A stretch of 10,217 bases of DNA from Lentisphaeria bacterium (GCA_016287975.1 JAEEXV010000102.1:1-10217); one strand, 5' to 3'; counted from the first letter of the stretch, positions 1 through 7,354 are shown. Notes: generated by a model from the sequence alone, not told the origin. Program-made: numbers and translations.

Positions 1-1068
1 CAGCTCGTCGCGGGCATGATGGCGGACCAATACGGCTGCACCCGCATGGTCGCGGGCGGCGGCGCCTTCATCTGCCTCGGTGCGCTCCTCTTCCCCCTGA
101 TGCACAGCTTCCCTCTGCTCTATGCCAGCCGCATCCTACTGAGCATCGGCACCGGCACCCTCTATGTCTGCCTCATCAAGGAGGTACAGGAGGCCTTCCC
201 CGACAACTTCGCCCCATGGCTCGGCGCCTCCATGTTCGTCGGCTACGCGGGCAGCATGGCCGCCAACGCCCCGTTCCTGCCCCTCGTGCGCCGCATCGGC
301 TGGCGCCCGGCCCTCCTGTGCATCGCGGGCGCAATGCTGGCGATCTGGCTCTGCGTGCTCACCCTGCGCCTCACCTCCCGCCTGCCCCCGCCGGGCCGCG
401 TGGACTTCAGCCCACGCGCCTTTCTGCCGGCCATGCGCAAGCGCCACAACTGGGCGCTCTATCTGCTCATCGCCATCAACTTCGCCCTCTTCCAGGCCTT
501 CCAGATCATGGTCGGCAAGAAGTTCTTGGAGGACTACTGCCGCGTCTCCGGCGTCGCCGCCGGATGGCTGCTGACCGTCACCGCCGCCCTCTCCGCCATC
601 GCCGCCTTCGGCATGCCCATCCTCTCCCACCTCTGCGCCGAACGCCGGCGCCCCTTCATCCTCGCCTCCGGCGGCGGCAACCTCCTCTGCATGGCCACCG
701 CCCTCGTCGCCATCATCGCCGACTGCCGCGCCGCCTGGCTCTTCGCCGCCATCTTCTTCCTGCTGGCCCTCGTCGCCAACATGAACCCCGTCATCATCGC
801 GCTCCTGAGCGAGACCAACGACCTCAAATACCTCGGTCTCTGCATCAGCGTCGGAAACTTCCTCGCCTACTCCCTCTCCGCCCTTCTCGGCAACGGCGCG
901 GGCCTCCTTATGGATCTCTTCCCCTCCAGCGTCGTCGCCGACGTCCGCATCTACTGTCGCGCCGCCTACGCCGCCGTCTTCGCCCTCTTCAGCCTCGTCG
1001 CCGCCGTCGGTTTCCTCCTCTCCCTCGCCGTACGCGAAAGCCGAGGCAAGCGCATCGAAGTCCCCTGA
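1..1068 (+). CDS. MFS transporter, 5'-truncated by the window edge
   Basis: Frame 1 is open from the first base to a TGA at 1066-1068, giving 355 residues. The first ATG at 16 is not the true start, because the reading frame before it already encodes the MFS signature loop between helices 2 and 3 (AGMMADQYG, codons 4-12, like the G-x-x-x-D-x-x-G motif A). I count about ten hydrophobic segments: four before a charged central loop near codons 125-145 (PPPGRVDF) and six after it. This fits a 12-helix inner-membrane permease that has lost helices 1-2 to the window edge. The second-half motif A equivalent is LCAERRRPF near codon 215. The substrate cannot be told; the sequence has no obvious drug- or sugar-specific signature that I recognise. 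The tail is a short basic cytoplasmic segment. It is followed by a 308-base gap containing a terminator-like hairpin, so it is probably the last gene of its transcript. Confidence 0.85.
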   Translation, partial: QLVAGMMADQYGCTRMVAGGGAFICLGALLFPLMHSFPLLYASRILLSIGTGTLYVCLIKEVQEAFPDNFAPWLGASMFVGYAGSMAANAPFLPLVRRIGWRPALLCIAGAMLAIWLCVLTLRLTSRLPPPGRVDFSPRAFLPAMRKRHNWALYLLIAINFALFQAFQIMVGKKFLEDYCRVSGVAAGWLLTVTAALSAIAAFGMPILSHLCAERRRPFILASGGGNLLCMATALVAIIADCRAAWLFAAIFFLLALVANMNPVIIALLSETNDLKYLGLCISVGNFLAYSLSALLGNGAGLLMDLFPSSVVADVRIYCRAAYAAVFALFSLVAAVGFLLSLAVRESRGKRIEVP

Positions 1069-1187
1069 GCCACGCCTGCCGACCATGCCATCCTCAATGC
1101 GATACCGACGATCGCGACCTGAATTTAAGATGGCAGAAATGTTCGGGACTTTGGACTGGACGAAGGGCGGCGACGCTTTTTAGGAGT

Positions 1188-1220
1188 TTCGATTGCACTA
1201 TCGAGTTTTTTCTTTTTTTT
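1188..1220 (+). terminator. Intrinsic terminator-like hairpin with T tract
   Basis: TCGAT (1189-1193) pairs perfectly with ATCGA (1200-1204) around a six-base loop, and T1188 can add a G-U pair with G1205. The stem is followed at once by six T, one C and eight T (1206-1220), the only such run in this GC-rich window. The stem is short with only two G-C pairs, so strength is uncertain, but the tail is classic. It would end the MFS transcript, 120 bases after its stop codon, and insulate the sigma factor gene. Confidence 0.55.
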
Positions 1221-1235
1221 GCCGCGTCCGTGAAA

Positions 1236-1262
1236 GAACCGCCTCGATTCATGGTAATAGTC
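1236..1262 (+). promoter_or_regulatory. Candidate ECF-type promoter (weak)
   Basis: GAACC at 1236-1240 followed after 19 bases by GTC at 1260-1262 resembles the GGAAC/GTC spacing of ECF sigma promoters. It lies 115-140 bases upstream of an ECF-type sigma factor gene, where autoregulation is common. The match is short and the recognition sequence of this sigma factor is unknown, so this is only a candidate. Confidence 0.2.
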
Positions 1263-1273
1263 TATGTCGAGGC
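1241..1273. repeat. 7-bp perfect inverted repeat upstream of the sigma factor gene
   Basis: GCCTCGA (1241-1247) is the exact reverse complement of TCGAGGC (1267-1273), 19 bases apart. Inside it, CAT (1250-1252) and ATG (1264-1266) can extend the stem to ten pairs with a two-base TT bulge. There is no T tract, so it is not an intrinsic terminator. It overlaps the candidate ECF promoter and could be an operator or a 5' leader structure. Confidence 0.5.
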
Positions 1274-1376
1274 TCCTGGAGCGCGCGGCGGACAAGACGG
1301 GGCCTGAAGAAACTTGCAGTTCTCATCGCCACCGCCGCCGGAAACCGCCGCCGCTCCTTTTTACCCAGCACCCGCC

Positions 1377-1991
1377 ATGGCATTCACCACCCGGAAATCC
1401 CTCCTGGCAAGAGTCCGCGCAGGAGATGAAGTCTCCTGGAAGGAATTCTACGAGACCTACCGCCCCCTCATCTTCCTGTGCGGCCGCGACTGCGGCCTCA
1501 GACGGGACGAAAACGAGGAACTCGTGCAGCAGGTCATGTGCGAGATCTTCCAAAAGGACATCCTCGCCAAGTACGACCCCGATTCCATCCCCGAGGACGT
1601 CGTCTTCCAGTACGACCCCGCCAAAGGGCGTTTCAGGCACTACCTCAAGGGCATCATCCGCAACCAGGCCCGTAAAATCTACCATCGGCGGCAGGGGCAC
1701 GTCAGCATCGACGAGATCGCCGAACCCGCCGACGAGGAAGAGCAGTTCGACGCCGCCTGGGAAGTCGAGTGGCGCCGGCACCTCCTCCAGGAGGCGCTCA
1801 TCGAACTGCGCAGCCAGGTGCAAGCCTCGACCTACGCGGCATTCGAGATGTACACCCTGCAGAACCGCCCCGTCGAGGAAGTGGCTGCCTTCCTCAACCG
1901 CTCCGTCGGCTCCGTCTATGTGGCCAAGACAAGGTGCATCGCAATTCTCCGCACAACCATCGCACGACTGGAACAACGAGGTGAAGAATGA
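1377..1991 (+). CDS. ECF-type RNA polymerase sigma factor
   Basis: The 204-residue product has the two-domain layout of sigma-70 family group 4 (ECF) factors. Region 2 spans about residues 8-105: WKEFYETYRPLIF, then ENEELVQQVMCEIF (region 2.2, core binding), then GRFRHYLKGIIRNQARK (regions 2.3-2.4, -10 recognition). A short acidic linker (residues 112-126) leads to region 4 at about 135-200, where VEEVAAFLNRSVGSVYVAKTR forms the helix-turn-helix for -35 recognition. The ATG at 1377 is chosen because the earlier in-frame start at 1314 would add 21 residues of low-complexity proline/alanine sequence, and MAFTTRKSLLARV is the usual N-terminus. No Shine-Dalgarno sequence precedes it. The style, with a KGRFRHYLKG segment before the region 2.4 helix, resembles sigma factors of planctomycete and lentisphaere genomes (inference). 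Its stop overlaps the next gene's start (ATGA). Confidence 0.88.
   Translation: MAFTTRKSLLARVRAGDEVSWKEFYETYRPLIFLCGRDCGLRRDENEELVQQVMCEIFQKDILAKYDPDSIPEDVVFQYDPAKGRFRHYLKGIIRNQARKIYHRRQGHVSIDEIAEPADEEEQFDAAWEVEWRRHLLQEALIELRSQVQASTYAAFEMYTLQNRPVEEVAAFLNRSVGSVYVAKTRCIAILRTTIARLEQRGEE
1978..1983 (+). promoter_or_regulatory. Ribosome binding site for the zinc-finger gene
   Basis: GAGGTG sits four bases before the ATG at 1988, inside the end of the sigma factor gene. It is the clearest Shine-Dalgarno-like site in the window and supports translation of the small downstream protein, with coupling through the ATGA overlap. Confidence 0.5.
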
Positions 1992-2215
1992 AGCACTACA
2001 CCAAGGAAGAACTGGAACTCTACCGAAACCGCAAGATGTCCCTCCTGGGGCGCCTCGCCTGCGCCGCGCACATCAGGAAATGCCCTGAATGCGCAAAACG
2101 CCTGGAGGAACTCAAGGCCGACGATTCCTTCGTCGCCGAAATCCAGGAGTCCATCGCCGCCTACGAGGGAATCCCCGCCCCCCAGACCGCCGCCACGCCC
2201 TCCACCGCGCATTGA
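1988..2215 (+). CDS. Small zinc-finger protein, likely soluble anti-sigma factor
   Basis: This 75-residue protein carries H28-x3-C32-x2-C35 in the context AHIRKCPECAKRLEEL, the core of the ZAS / zf-HC2 anti-sigma domain, with C25 or H3 as a possible further metal ligand. Known ZAS proteins bind their ECF sigma factor and release it on a signal, often thiol oxidation. It starts inside the sigma factor stop codon (ATGA) and has its own GAGGTG site, so the two are co-made. There is no transmembrane segment and no sensory domain; after residue 60 only a proline/alanine/threonine tail follows. That is shorter than typical membrane anti-sigma factors and suggests a cytoplasmic partner. Alternatively it is an adaptor rather than an inhibitor; the sequence cannot decide. 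Confidence 0.75.
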   Translation: MKHYTKEELELYRNRKMSLLGRLACAAHIRKCPECAKRLEELKADDSFVAEIQESIAAYEGIPAPQTAATPSTAH

Positions 2216-2248
2216 CCAGCGGCTGCCCCCTCCGCGCCGCACTGTCTA
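2216..2248. other. Short convergent gap between zinc-finger gene and kinase gene
   Basis: Only 33 bases separate the two convergent stop codons. GCGGC (2219-2223) and GCCGC (2236-2240) form a 5-bp inverted repeat with a 12-base loop, but no T run follows on either strand. I see no convincing intrinsic terminator, so the transcripts may overlap or end by Rho. Confidence 0.4.
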
Positions 2249-5227
2249 TTATGCAGGCGTGGAGGACCGCACCGCGCAATATTTCTCGACGAGCGACGAC
2301 ATCTGCGGCAGCGATACTGGCTTGTTCATGACCGCCGTGAAGTCCTCCAGGCTGAAATGGTCGGTGGCCTCGGTATCCGCCGTGACCGCAATGACTGGCA
2401 GCCCGCGCCAACTCGGCACCTGGCGGATGCGGCGCGTCAGCTCCCCGCCGTCCATGGCGGGCATCCACAGGTCGGTGAAGACCAGCCCGAATGGCTTCGC
2501 CGCCAGCGCCTCCAGCGCCGCCTTCCCCGAATTGGCGGTCACCACCTCCGCAAAACCGCATTTGCGGCACAGCGCCGACATCACGCGGAGGTTCATGTCC
2601 ACGTCATCCACGACCAGCACCGCGGGAAGCCTCTTCGGCTGCGGCTGGACGGCCGCCTTCGGCGCCTCGACGACGGGATCCGGCTGCCCGCCGACACCCG
2701 CCAGCAGCACGCGATGCAGGCGCACCGTGAACGTGCTGCCTTTGCCAGGCGTGCTCTCGATGTCCAGCGTCCCCTGCATCGCCGTGATCAACTTTCGGAT
2801 GACGGTCAGCCCCAGCCCCGACCCCTGGTGGTCGGCGTTGGTCCCCCGCATCCGCGACAACTGCACAAACGGCTCGGTCAGCTTCTTCACGTCCTCGGCC
2901 TCGATCCCGATGCCCGTGTCGGAGACGGAGAGCGTCAGCGCGCCCGTGCCGTCCCCGCGCTGCTCGAAGCTGCCTTTGACGACCACCTCGCCCGCCGTCG
3001 TGAACTTGACCGCGTTGCTGACCAGATTGAACAGGATCTGCCGCATCCGCGTCACATCCAGCACCAGCGCAGGCATCGCCTCCACCTGGCACCGCAGCGC
3101 CAGGTGCTTCCCGCGCGCGCTCTCCTCGAAGATCCCCAGGACACTCCGCGCCAGCGCGGGGACATCCGCCCGCTCTGGATTCAACTGCACCTCCCCCGCC
3201 TCCATGCTGGAGAGTTCCAGCAGGTCGTCCACCAGATGCTGCAGCGCATGCGCGGAGTTCCCGATGTTCTCCAGATAGCGGCGCATCTCCTCTGGCGCGA
3301 CATCCCCCGCCTTCAGCAGTTCCGTGAAGCCCAGCACGGAGTTGAGCGGCGTGCGCAGTTCGTGGCTGACGCTCGCCATGAAATAGCTCTTCGCGCGGTC
3401 CGCCTTCTGCGCGGCCTCCATCGCCTCGACCAGGCGCCCCTGGTTCTCCTCGCGCGCAAGCAGTTCGCCCAGCAGATGCGCGGTCTGCGTGACCACCTCC
3501 TCCTGCAGGCGCGTCTTGCGCGCCGTCGGCTGGCGGTAGAACATCACCAGATCCCCCCAGTAGTGCCCGTTGACCTGGATCACATGCACATACAGGGAAT
3601 GCACCCCGCGATGCTTCAGCCCCGACGCCAGATTCGCCATCAGCGACAGCTTCTCAGCCGACTGGAGGTTCTCCAACCACAGCAGATTCCCCTCCCGCGC
3701 GGGGTAATACCAGGAGGCCTGCGGGTCAAAGGGCATCCGCTCCTTGTCCAGCGCCTCCGATGCCTCGGGCGGCCACGTCAGCATCGGCGCCACGCTCTTG
3801 CGCGATTCGTCATAGTGCATCAACATCGACTTGTCCGCCCCCAGATACCCACCAGCCACCTGCATCAACCGACCCGCCGCGTCCCGCAAGTCAATCCCCG
3901 AGAAGAACACCTCCATGCACTTCGTCAGGATTTCGTCGCGCCTGCGCTGCTCCTGCAGGTCATGGATGTCGTGGTAGGCGTTCACATAGGCGATGACTTT
4001 CTCCTGCGCGTCCACGACGGGGGTGCACGACACGGCAAAACTGCGCCCGTCAATCGACACCTCGCGCCCGATGGTGCGCCGCTCGTCCTGGGCGCTCTTC
4101 AGCAGGCACTTGCCGTCAAAGACATGCTCGCATCCCAGCGGGCATTTCATGAAGTCCACGCATTGCTCGCGGCGCCGCAGCGCGGGCAGCCCCATCAACT
4201 GCAGGAACGCCTGGTTCGCGGCGGTCAGCCGCCCGTCCCGATCCAGCAACTCCACGGGGACGTCGATGCCATTCAGGAGCCGACTCTGCTCATCCAGGTT
4301 CGTCTTCCTGCGGCGCCCGACCAGCCATGCCAGCGCCAGCAGCGCCGCCGCCAGCGCCCCCCAGACCAGCCGCCGCCGCCAGCGCCCATGCTCCAGCACC
4401 TCCCGCGCCCCAAGCCATTTCCGCTCCATCTTCAGCGCCGTCCCGTCCATCACCAGTTCCTGCTGGCTGGTCTCCAGGGCATCCAACTGCTTCTGATAGG
4501 CGGGAAGAGAAGCCATGCAGCGCTCCAGCACTGGCAGCCCGTCGATGGAGTGCACCGCCAGGTTCACCCTCTGGAGATTCTGCAGTTGCTCCAGATAGTA
4601 ATACACCCGCAGGGAGCCGATGACAAAGGCGTCCGCGTCCCCCAATTGAACCATGAGCATTCCCGCCAGGGTGTCATGCACTTCCTGATAGTGGAACCGA
4701 TCCCCGAACTTCGCGCGGAAATAGTTGCCGACGACATCGCCACGCTTCACCAGAATCCGCAAGGCAGGCCGACCGAGTTTCGCGGACAAATCGTCCAGCG
4801 TCTCCACCTCATGGTCGGCGCGGCAGACAAAGCAGGTGTTCAGGATCTTCCGCGCCTTCGCAAAGGCTAGCGCCTCCTGCGCCTGGCAATAGTTCCCCAG
4901 CCACTCCGACGCAGGGCGCTTCCCCTGCTGGCTGCCCGTGCCGTCGGGCAAATGCACCATGCCGATCAGGAAATGCGCCCGCCCCGAAAGCACCGCATCC
5001 AGCGCCGCCTCCGGCTCCATCAGCCGAACTTCGCAGTCGATCCCCGCGTGTTCCGCCGCCAGCTTGAACATCTCCACGCTGAAGCCCGACGGCTTGCCCT
5101 CCACATCCAGGAACTCCAGGGGCGGATTGTTCCTTTCGCCGACGGCGATATATCGTGGCGCCGCGGCGCCTGCCGCCGCCGTCAGCAACAGTATCAGCAG
5201 AATGGGAAGAAGGCTGCGAAGACTCAT
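2249..5227 (-). CDS. Hybrid sensor histidine kinase: solute-binding, PAS, GAF-like, kinase, receiver
   Basis: The 992-residue product starts with a signal peptide or anchor (residues 1-22). A periplasmic domain of the bacterial extracellular solute-binding family 3 type follows (about 24-255; PPLEFLDVEGKPSGFSVEMF near 35-54), then a membrane helix at about 287-304. A PAS domain (about 315-422) carries four cysteines, C356, C362, C366 and C374. A GAF-like region (about 430-590) leads to a HisKA domain with H622 in SHELRTP, and an ATPase domain with N-box N734/N738, G1 DTGIGI (770-775) and G2 GSGLGL (802-807). The receiver (868-985) has D874/D875, phospho-acceptor D919 and K969. All catalytic residues are present. 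No Hpt domain or separate response regulator is nearby, so phosphotransfer must use a distant partner. It lies 18 bases after the activase fusion gene and has no Shine-Dalgarno site, suggesting co-transcription. The sensed ligand is unknown; family-3 domains often bind amino acids or other small polar solutes. Confidence 0.9.
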   Translation of the reverse strand: MSLRSLLPILLILLLTAAAGAAAPRYIAVGERNNPPLEFLDVEGKPSGFSVEMFKLAAEHAGIDCEVRLMEPEAALDAVLSGRAHFLIGMVHLPDGTGSQQGKRPASEWLGNYCQAQEALAFAKARKILNTCFVCRADHEVETLDDLSAKLGRPALRILVKRGDVVGNYFRAKFGDRFHYQEVHDTLAGMLMVQLGDADAFVIGSLRVYYYLEQLQNLQRVNLAVHSIDGLPVLERCMASLPAYQKQLDALETSQQELVMDGTALKMERKWLGAREVLEHGRWRRRLVWGALAAALLALAWLVGRRRKTNLDEQSRLLNGIDVPVELLDRDGRLTAANQAFLQLMGLPALRRREQCVDFMKCPLGCEHVFDGKCLLKSAQDERRTIGREVSIDGRSFAVSCTPVVDAQEKVIAYVNAYHDIHDLQEQRRRDEILTKCMEVFFSGIDLRDAAGRLMQVAGGYLGADKSMLMHYDESRKSVAPMLTWPPEASEALDKERMPFDPQASWYYPAREGNLLWLENLQSAEKLSLMANLASGLKHRGVHSLYVHVIQVNGHYWGDLVMFYRQPTARKTRLQEEVVTQTAHLLGELLAREENQGRLVEAMEAAQKADRAKSYFMASVSHELRTPLNSVLGFTELLKAGDVAPEEMRRYLENIGNSAHALQHLVDDLLELSSMEAGEVQLNPERADVPALARSVLGIFEESARGKHLALRCQVEAMPALVLDVTRMRQILFNLVSNAVKFTTAGEVVVKGSFEQRGDGTGALTLSVSDTGIGIEAEDVKKLTEPFVQLSRMRGTNADHQGSGLGLTVIRKLITAMQGTLDIESTPGKGSTFTVRLHRVLLAGVGGQPDPVVEAPKAAVQPQPKRLPAVLVVDDVDMNLRVMSALCRKCGFAEVVTANSGKAALEALAAKPFGLVFTDLWMPAMDGGELTRRIRQVPSWRGLPVIAVTADTEATDHFSLEDFTAVMNKPVSLPQMSSLVEKYCAVRSSTPA

Positions 5228-5245
5228 TGTTTGGCGAGGGGCGCG

Positions 5246-7354
5246 TCAGACGGGGCATGGCTCCGGCTTGATGCGCCCAAAGAGATTTCCGTATTTGTGC
5301 AGATTCAAGGCCTCGACAAAGGAGGTAATCTTGGTGACGGTGGAACATGGGTCGATGGAGGCGTCCATGCAGTCCCCCTCCAGCATCAGCAGCGGCAGGC
5401 CCAGTTTTTCGAGGGCCTCGCGCAACTGCTTGGAGAAGGGGCGGTCCGCAAGGCTGCACCGCCCGAAGCCGTGCGTGTAGAGGATGCATCCCGTTAGGGC
5501 GGCTTTCCGCACCGTATTGCAGATGTATCCAATGCGCTGCTTCGGATTCAGGAAGCCTGATTGCAGGATCTTCCGCGCCAGCGATTTCAGCGGATGCAGC
5601 GGATCCATCGGCTGCCACCCGACGAAGTTGGTCTCCTCGAAGACAATCGGGGCGTTCATCGTGTCCTCGATGAACTCCAGATAGTGCGAATTGTAGAAAG
5701 GCGGCAGGTGCAGCCAGAGCAGCCGATGCGTGTCCTCGATGCGGTAGTGCTTGTCCGCCCACGCCTTCTTGATCTGGAGTTCCTCGTAGTACTGGCGCTG
5801 GATGTCCACCAGTTCCTGCGTGCCCCACCCCTGGTTGAAGATGACGGCGTTGTAGACCGCCTGCGACCCCTTGATCAGCGGCGGCGAGGTCCAGCGCAGT
5901 TCATTGCATTTGCGGGTGTACTCGGCGGCGCGGTTCGACAGTTCAATGGCCTCCTGCAGCCGCCCTTCGTCCAGTTTCCGCCCGAAGGCGAACTCCATTC
6001 GGCTGATGGATTCGCCCAGCCCGTCCGCGATCTGGTCCACCGCGTGCTCCGAATCGGCCGTGACTGGAGTCTGCACCGAGTAGAAGTTGTCCGCGAAACC
6101 GTAGTCCTGCGCCAGATCCGCGAAAATGCGCTCGCCCTGCTGGCACGGCTGCGAAGTCGAGACCGCGAAGGCGGGCTTGGTGTGCAGCACGCCTTCCAAG
6201 ATGCGCAGGAACGAACAGGTCTGCTGGTCGAAGCCCTTGCGCGCCGCCACGTCCAAGGCGTTCTTGACCCGCTTCATGTTGCGCCCGAAGAGCGCCGCGT
6301 AGGTCTCCAGGGTCTTGATCGCGACGCCGAATGCGTTGAGGATCTCCGACGGATAGAAGAGGTTCCGCCAGACGATGGGGTGCGTGTTGTCCTTGACCTT
6401 GTTGAAGAAGTCGCGGCAGGTCGAGCGGATCCGCATGTTCACGGATTTCTGGGGCGTCGGCTCGTACTGGATCTTCTCCACGATCAGCTTCCCGTTCAGC
6501 TGCGTGTACTGGCGCGCCAGGCACGCGGCGCCCAATGCCCCCATCACCTTGTGGTGCTCGGGGATGACGATCTCGCTGTTGGTGATCTCCGCCAGATAGT
6601 GCGCCACCGCCTTGTTCGAGGCGACACCCCCCTGGAAGAGGATCTTGTGCCCAGGCTGGTGCAGCAGCAGCTGCCCGACGCTGTTCAGGATGGTCCGGGC
6701 CTGCGCGCGGCAGGCCCCCGCCAGCAGATCCCCCATCGGGATGCGGTTCTTGAACTTGTTGATGCTCGTCGCCGACAGCACCGCGCACACGGAACTGAAC
6801 TCCTGCTCCGAGGCGTAGTTGACGTGGGAGGAAATCTCCTCCACGGGAATCCCCAGCTTCGCCGCGACGCTGTCGAGGTAGCTCCCCGTCCCCGCCGCGC
6901 AGACTCCCGACATCATCGACACCCACATATCCATCTTCTCGTTGTATATCATGCACTTGCTGTCCTGTCCGCCGCAGTCGATGATCGCCGTGACGTCGGG
7001 ATAGTAGTGCTTGGCACCCGCCACGTGCGCGGAGACCTCGCTGACCTGGAAGTCAAAGTGGATGAAGCGCTTCGTGTCCTCCACGATCTGGCTCCCCGTC
7101 ACCGCCGTGCACGCGATCGCGTCCGCGCTGACGCCCGACTCCTTCAGGAAGTCCTGCACCGTCTTGCGCACGGCCCCCATGTTGCAGCGGCCGCACGCGG
7201 TGCAGCGCCCCGTGCAGGCGACGCGCCCTTCCTCGACGGGCTTGGTGCGCTGGTAGGTCGTATGCAGAATCTCGCCGCTGTCCGACATCAGCACCGCCTT
7301 GAAGGTGGTCGACCCGATGTCAATGCCAAGATAACATTTCTGGTTGGTGTCCAT
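5246..7354 (-). CDS. Fusion of 2-hydroxyacyl-CoA dehydratase activase and dehydratase D-component-like domain
   Basis: From the ATG at 7354 the product has 702 residues; an in-frame TTG at 7372 would add six. Residues 1-290 form a BadF/BadG/BcrA/BcrD (HgdC-type) ASKHA ATPase: GIDIGST (10-16), DCGGQDSK (126-133), VCAAGTG with C152, SSVC with C190, and GGVASNKAV (242-250). In HgdC the equivalents of C152 and C190 bind one [4Fe-4S] cluster between two subunits. Residues about 325-695 resemble the HgdB/YjiM D-component: FYPSEILNAFG, then C380 (TCSFLR), C404 (SQPCQQG) and C633 (GRCSLADRP), at the places where that family binds its cluster. So both the ATP-driven electron donor and a likely acceptor are in one chain; these are normally separate proteins. 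No partner HgdA-type subunit or CoA-transferase is in view. An extra C47-x3-C51-x2-C54-x2-C57 lies in the ATPase. The substrate is unknown; a YjiM/double-cubane-type reductase is as likely as a true dehydratase. The protein should be cytoplasmic and oxygen-sensitive. Confidence 0.85.
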   Translation of the reverse strand: MDTNQKCYLGIDIGSTTFKAVLMSDSGEILHTTYQRTKPVEEGRVACTGRCTACGRCNMGAVRKTVQDFLKESGVSADAIACTAVTGSQIVEDTKRFIHFDFQVSEVSAHVAGAKHYYPDVTAIIDCGGQDSKCMIYNEKMDMWVSMMSGVCAAGTGSYLDSVAAKLGIPVEEISSHVNYASEQEFSSVCAVLSATSINKFKNRIPMGDLLAGACRAQARTILNSVGQLLLHQPGHKILFQGGVASNKAVAHYLAEITNSEIVIPEHHKVMGALGAACLARQYTQLNGKLIVEKIQYEPTPQKSVNMRIRSTCRDFFNKVKDNTHPIVWRNLFYPSEILNAFGVAIKTLETYAALFGRNMKRVKNALDVAARKGFDQQTCSFLRILEGVLHTKPAFAVSTSQPCQQGERIFADLAQDYGFADNFYSVQTPVTADSEHAVDQIADGLGESISRMEFAFGRKLDEGRLQEAIELSNRAAEYTRKCNELRWTSPPLIKGSQAVYNAVIFNQGWGTQELVDIQRQYYEELQIKKAWADKHYRIEDTHRLLWLHLPPFYNSHYLEFIEDTMNAPIVFEETNFVGWQPMDPLHPLKSLARKILQSGFLNPKQRIGYICNTVRKAALTGCILYTHGFGRCSLADRPFSKQLREALEKLGLPLLMLEGDCMDASIDPCSTVTKITSFVEALNLHKYGNLFGRIKPEPCPV

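Larger units (their letters stand above)
1069..1376. other. Intergenic region, MFS gene to sigma factor gene
   Basis: This 308-base stretch has no convincing gene; short open frames here lack a family look and overlap structured DNA. It is clearly richer in A and T than the flanking genes between about 1115 and 1265. It holds, in order, a terminator-like hairpin with a long T tract (1188-1220), an ECF-like promoter candidate (1236-1262) and a 7-bp perfect inverted repeat (1241-1273). The last 60 bases before the sigma factor start are C-rich and lack a Shine-Dalgarno sequence. Confidence 0.7.

Noticed and set aside
136..1086. 316-codon minus-strand frame opposite the MFS gene
   Set aside because: Gly/Glu/Asp-rich low-complexity translation antisense to a clear membrane transporter.
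1206..1220. T-rich run as a possible phase-variable tract
   Set aside because: It lies between genes directly after a hairpin and is broken by a C, so a terminator tail explains it better.
2357..4870. 837-codon open frame on the plus strand, opposite the histidine kinase
   Set aside because: It is antisense to a gene with full kinase motifs; the translation is rich in His, Arg and Gln with no domain pattern, as expected from GC-rich codon bias.
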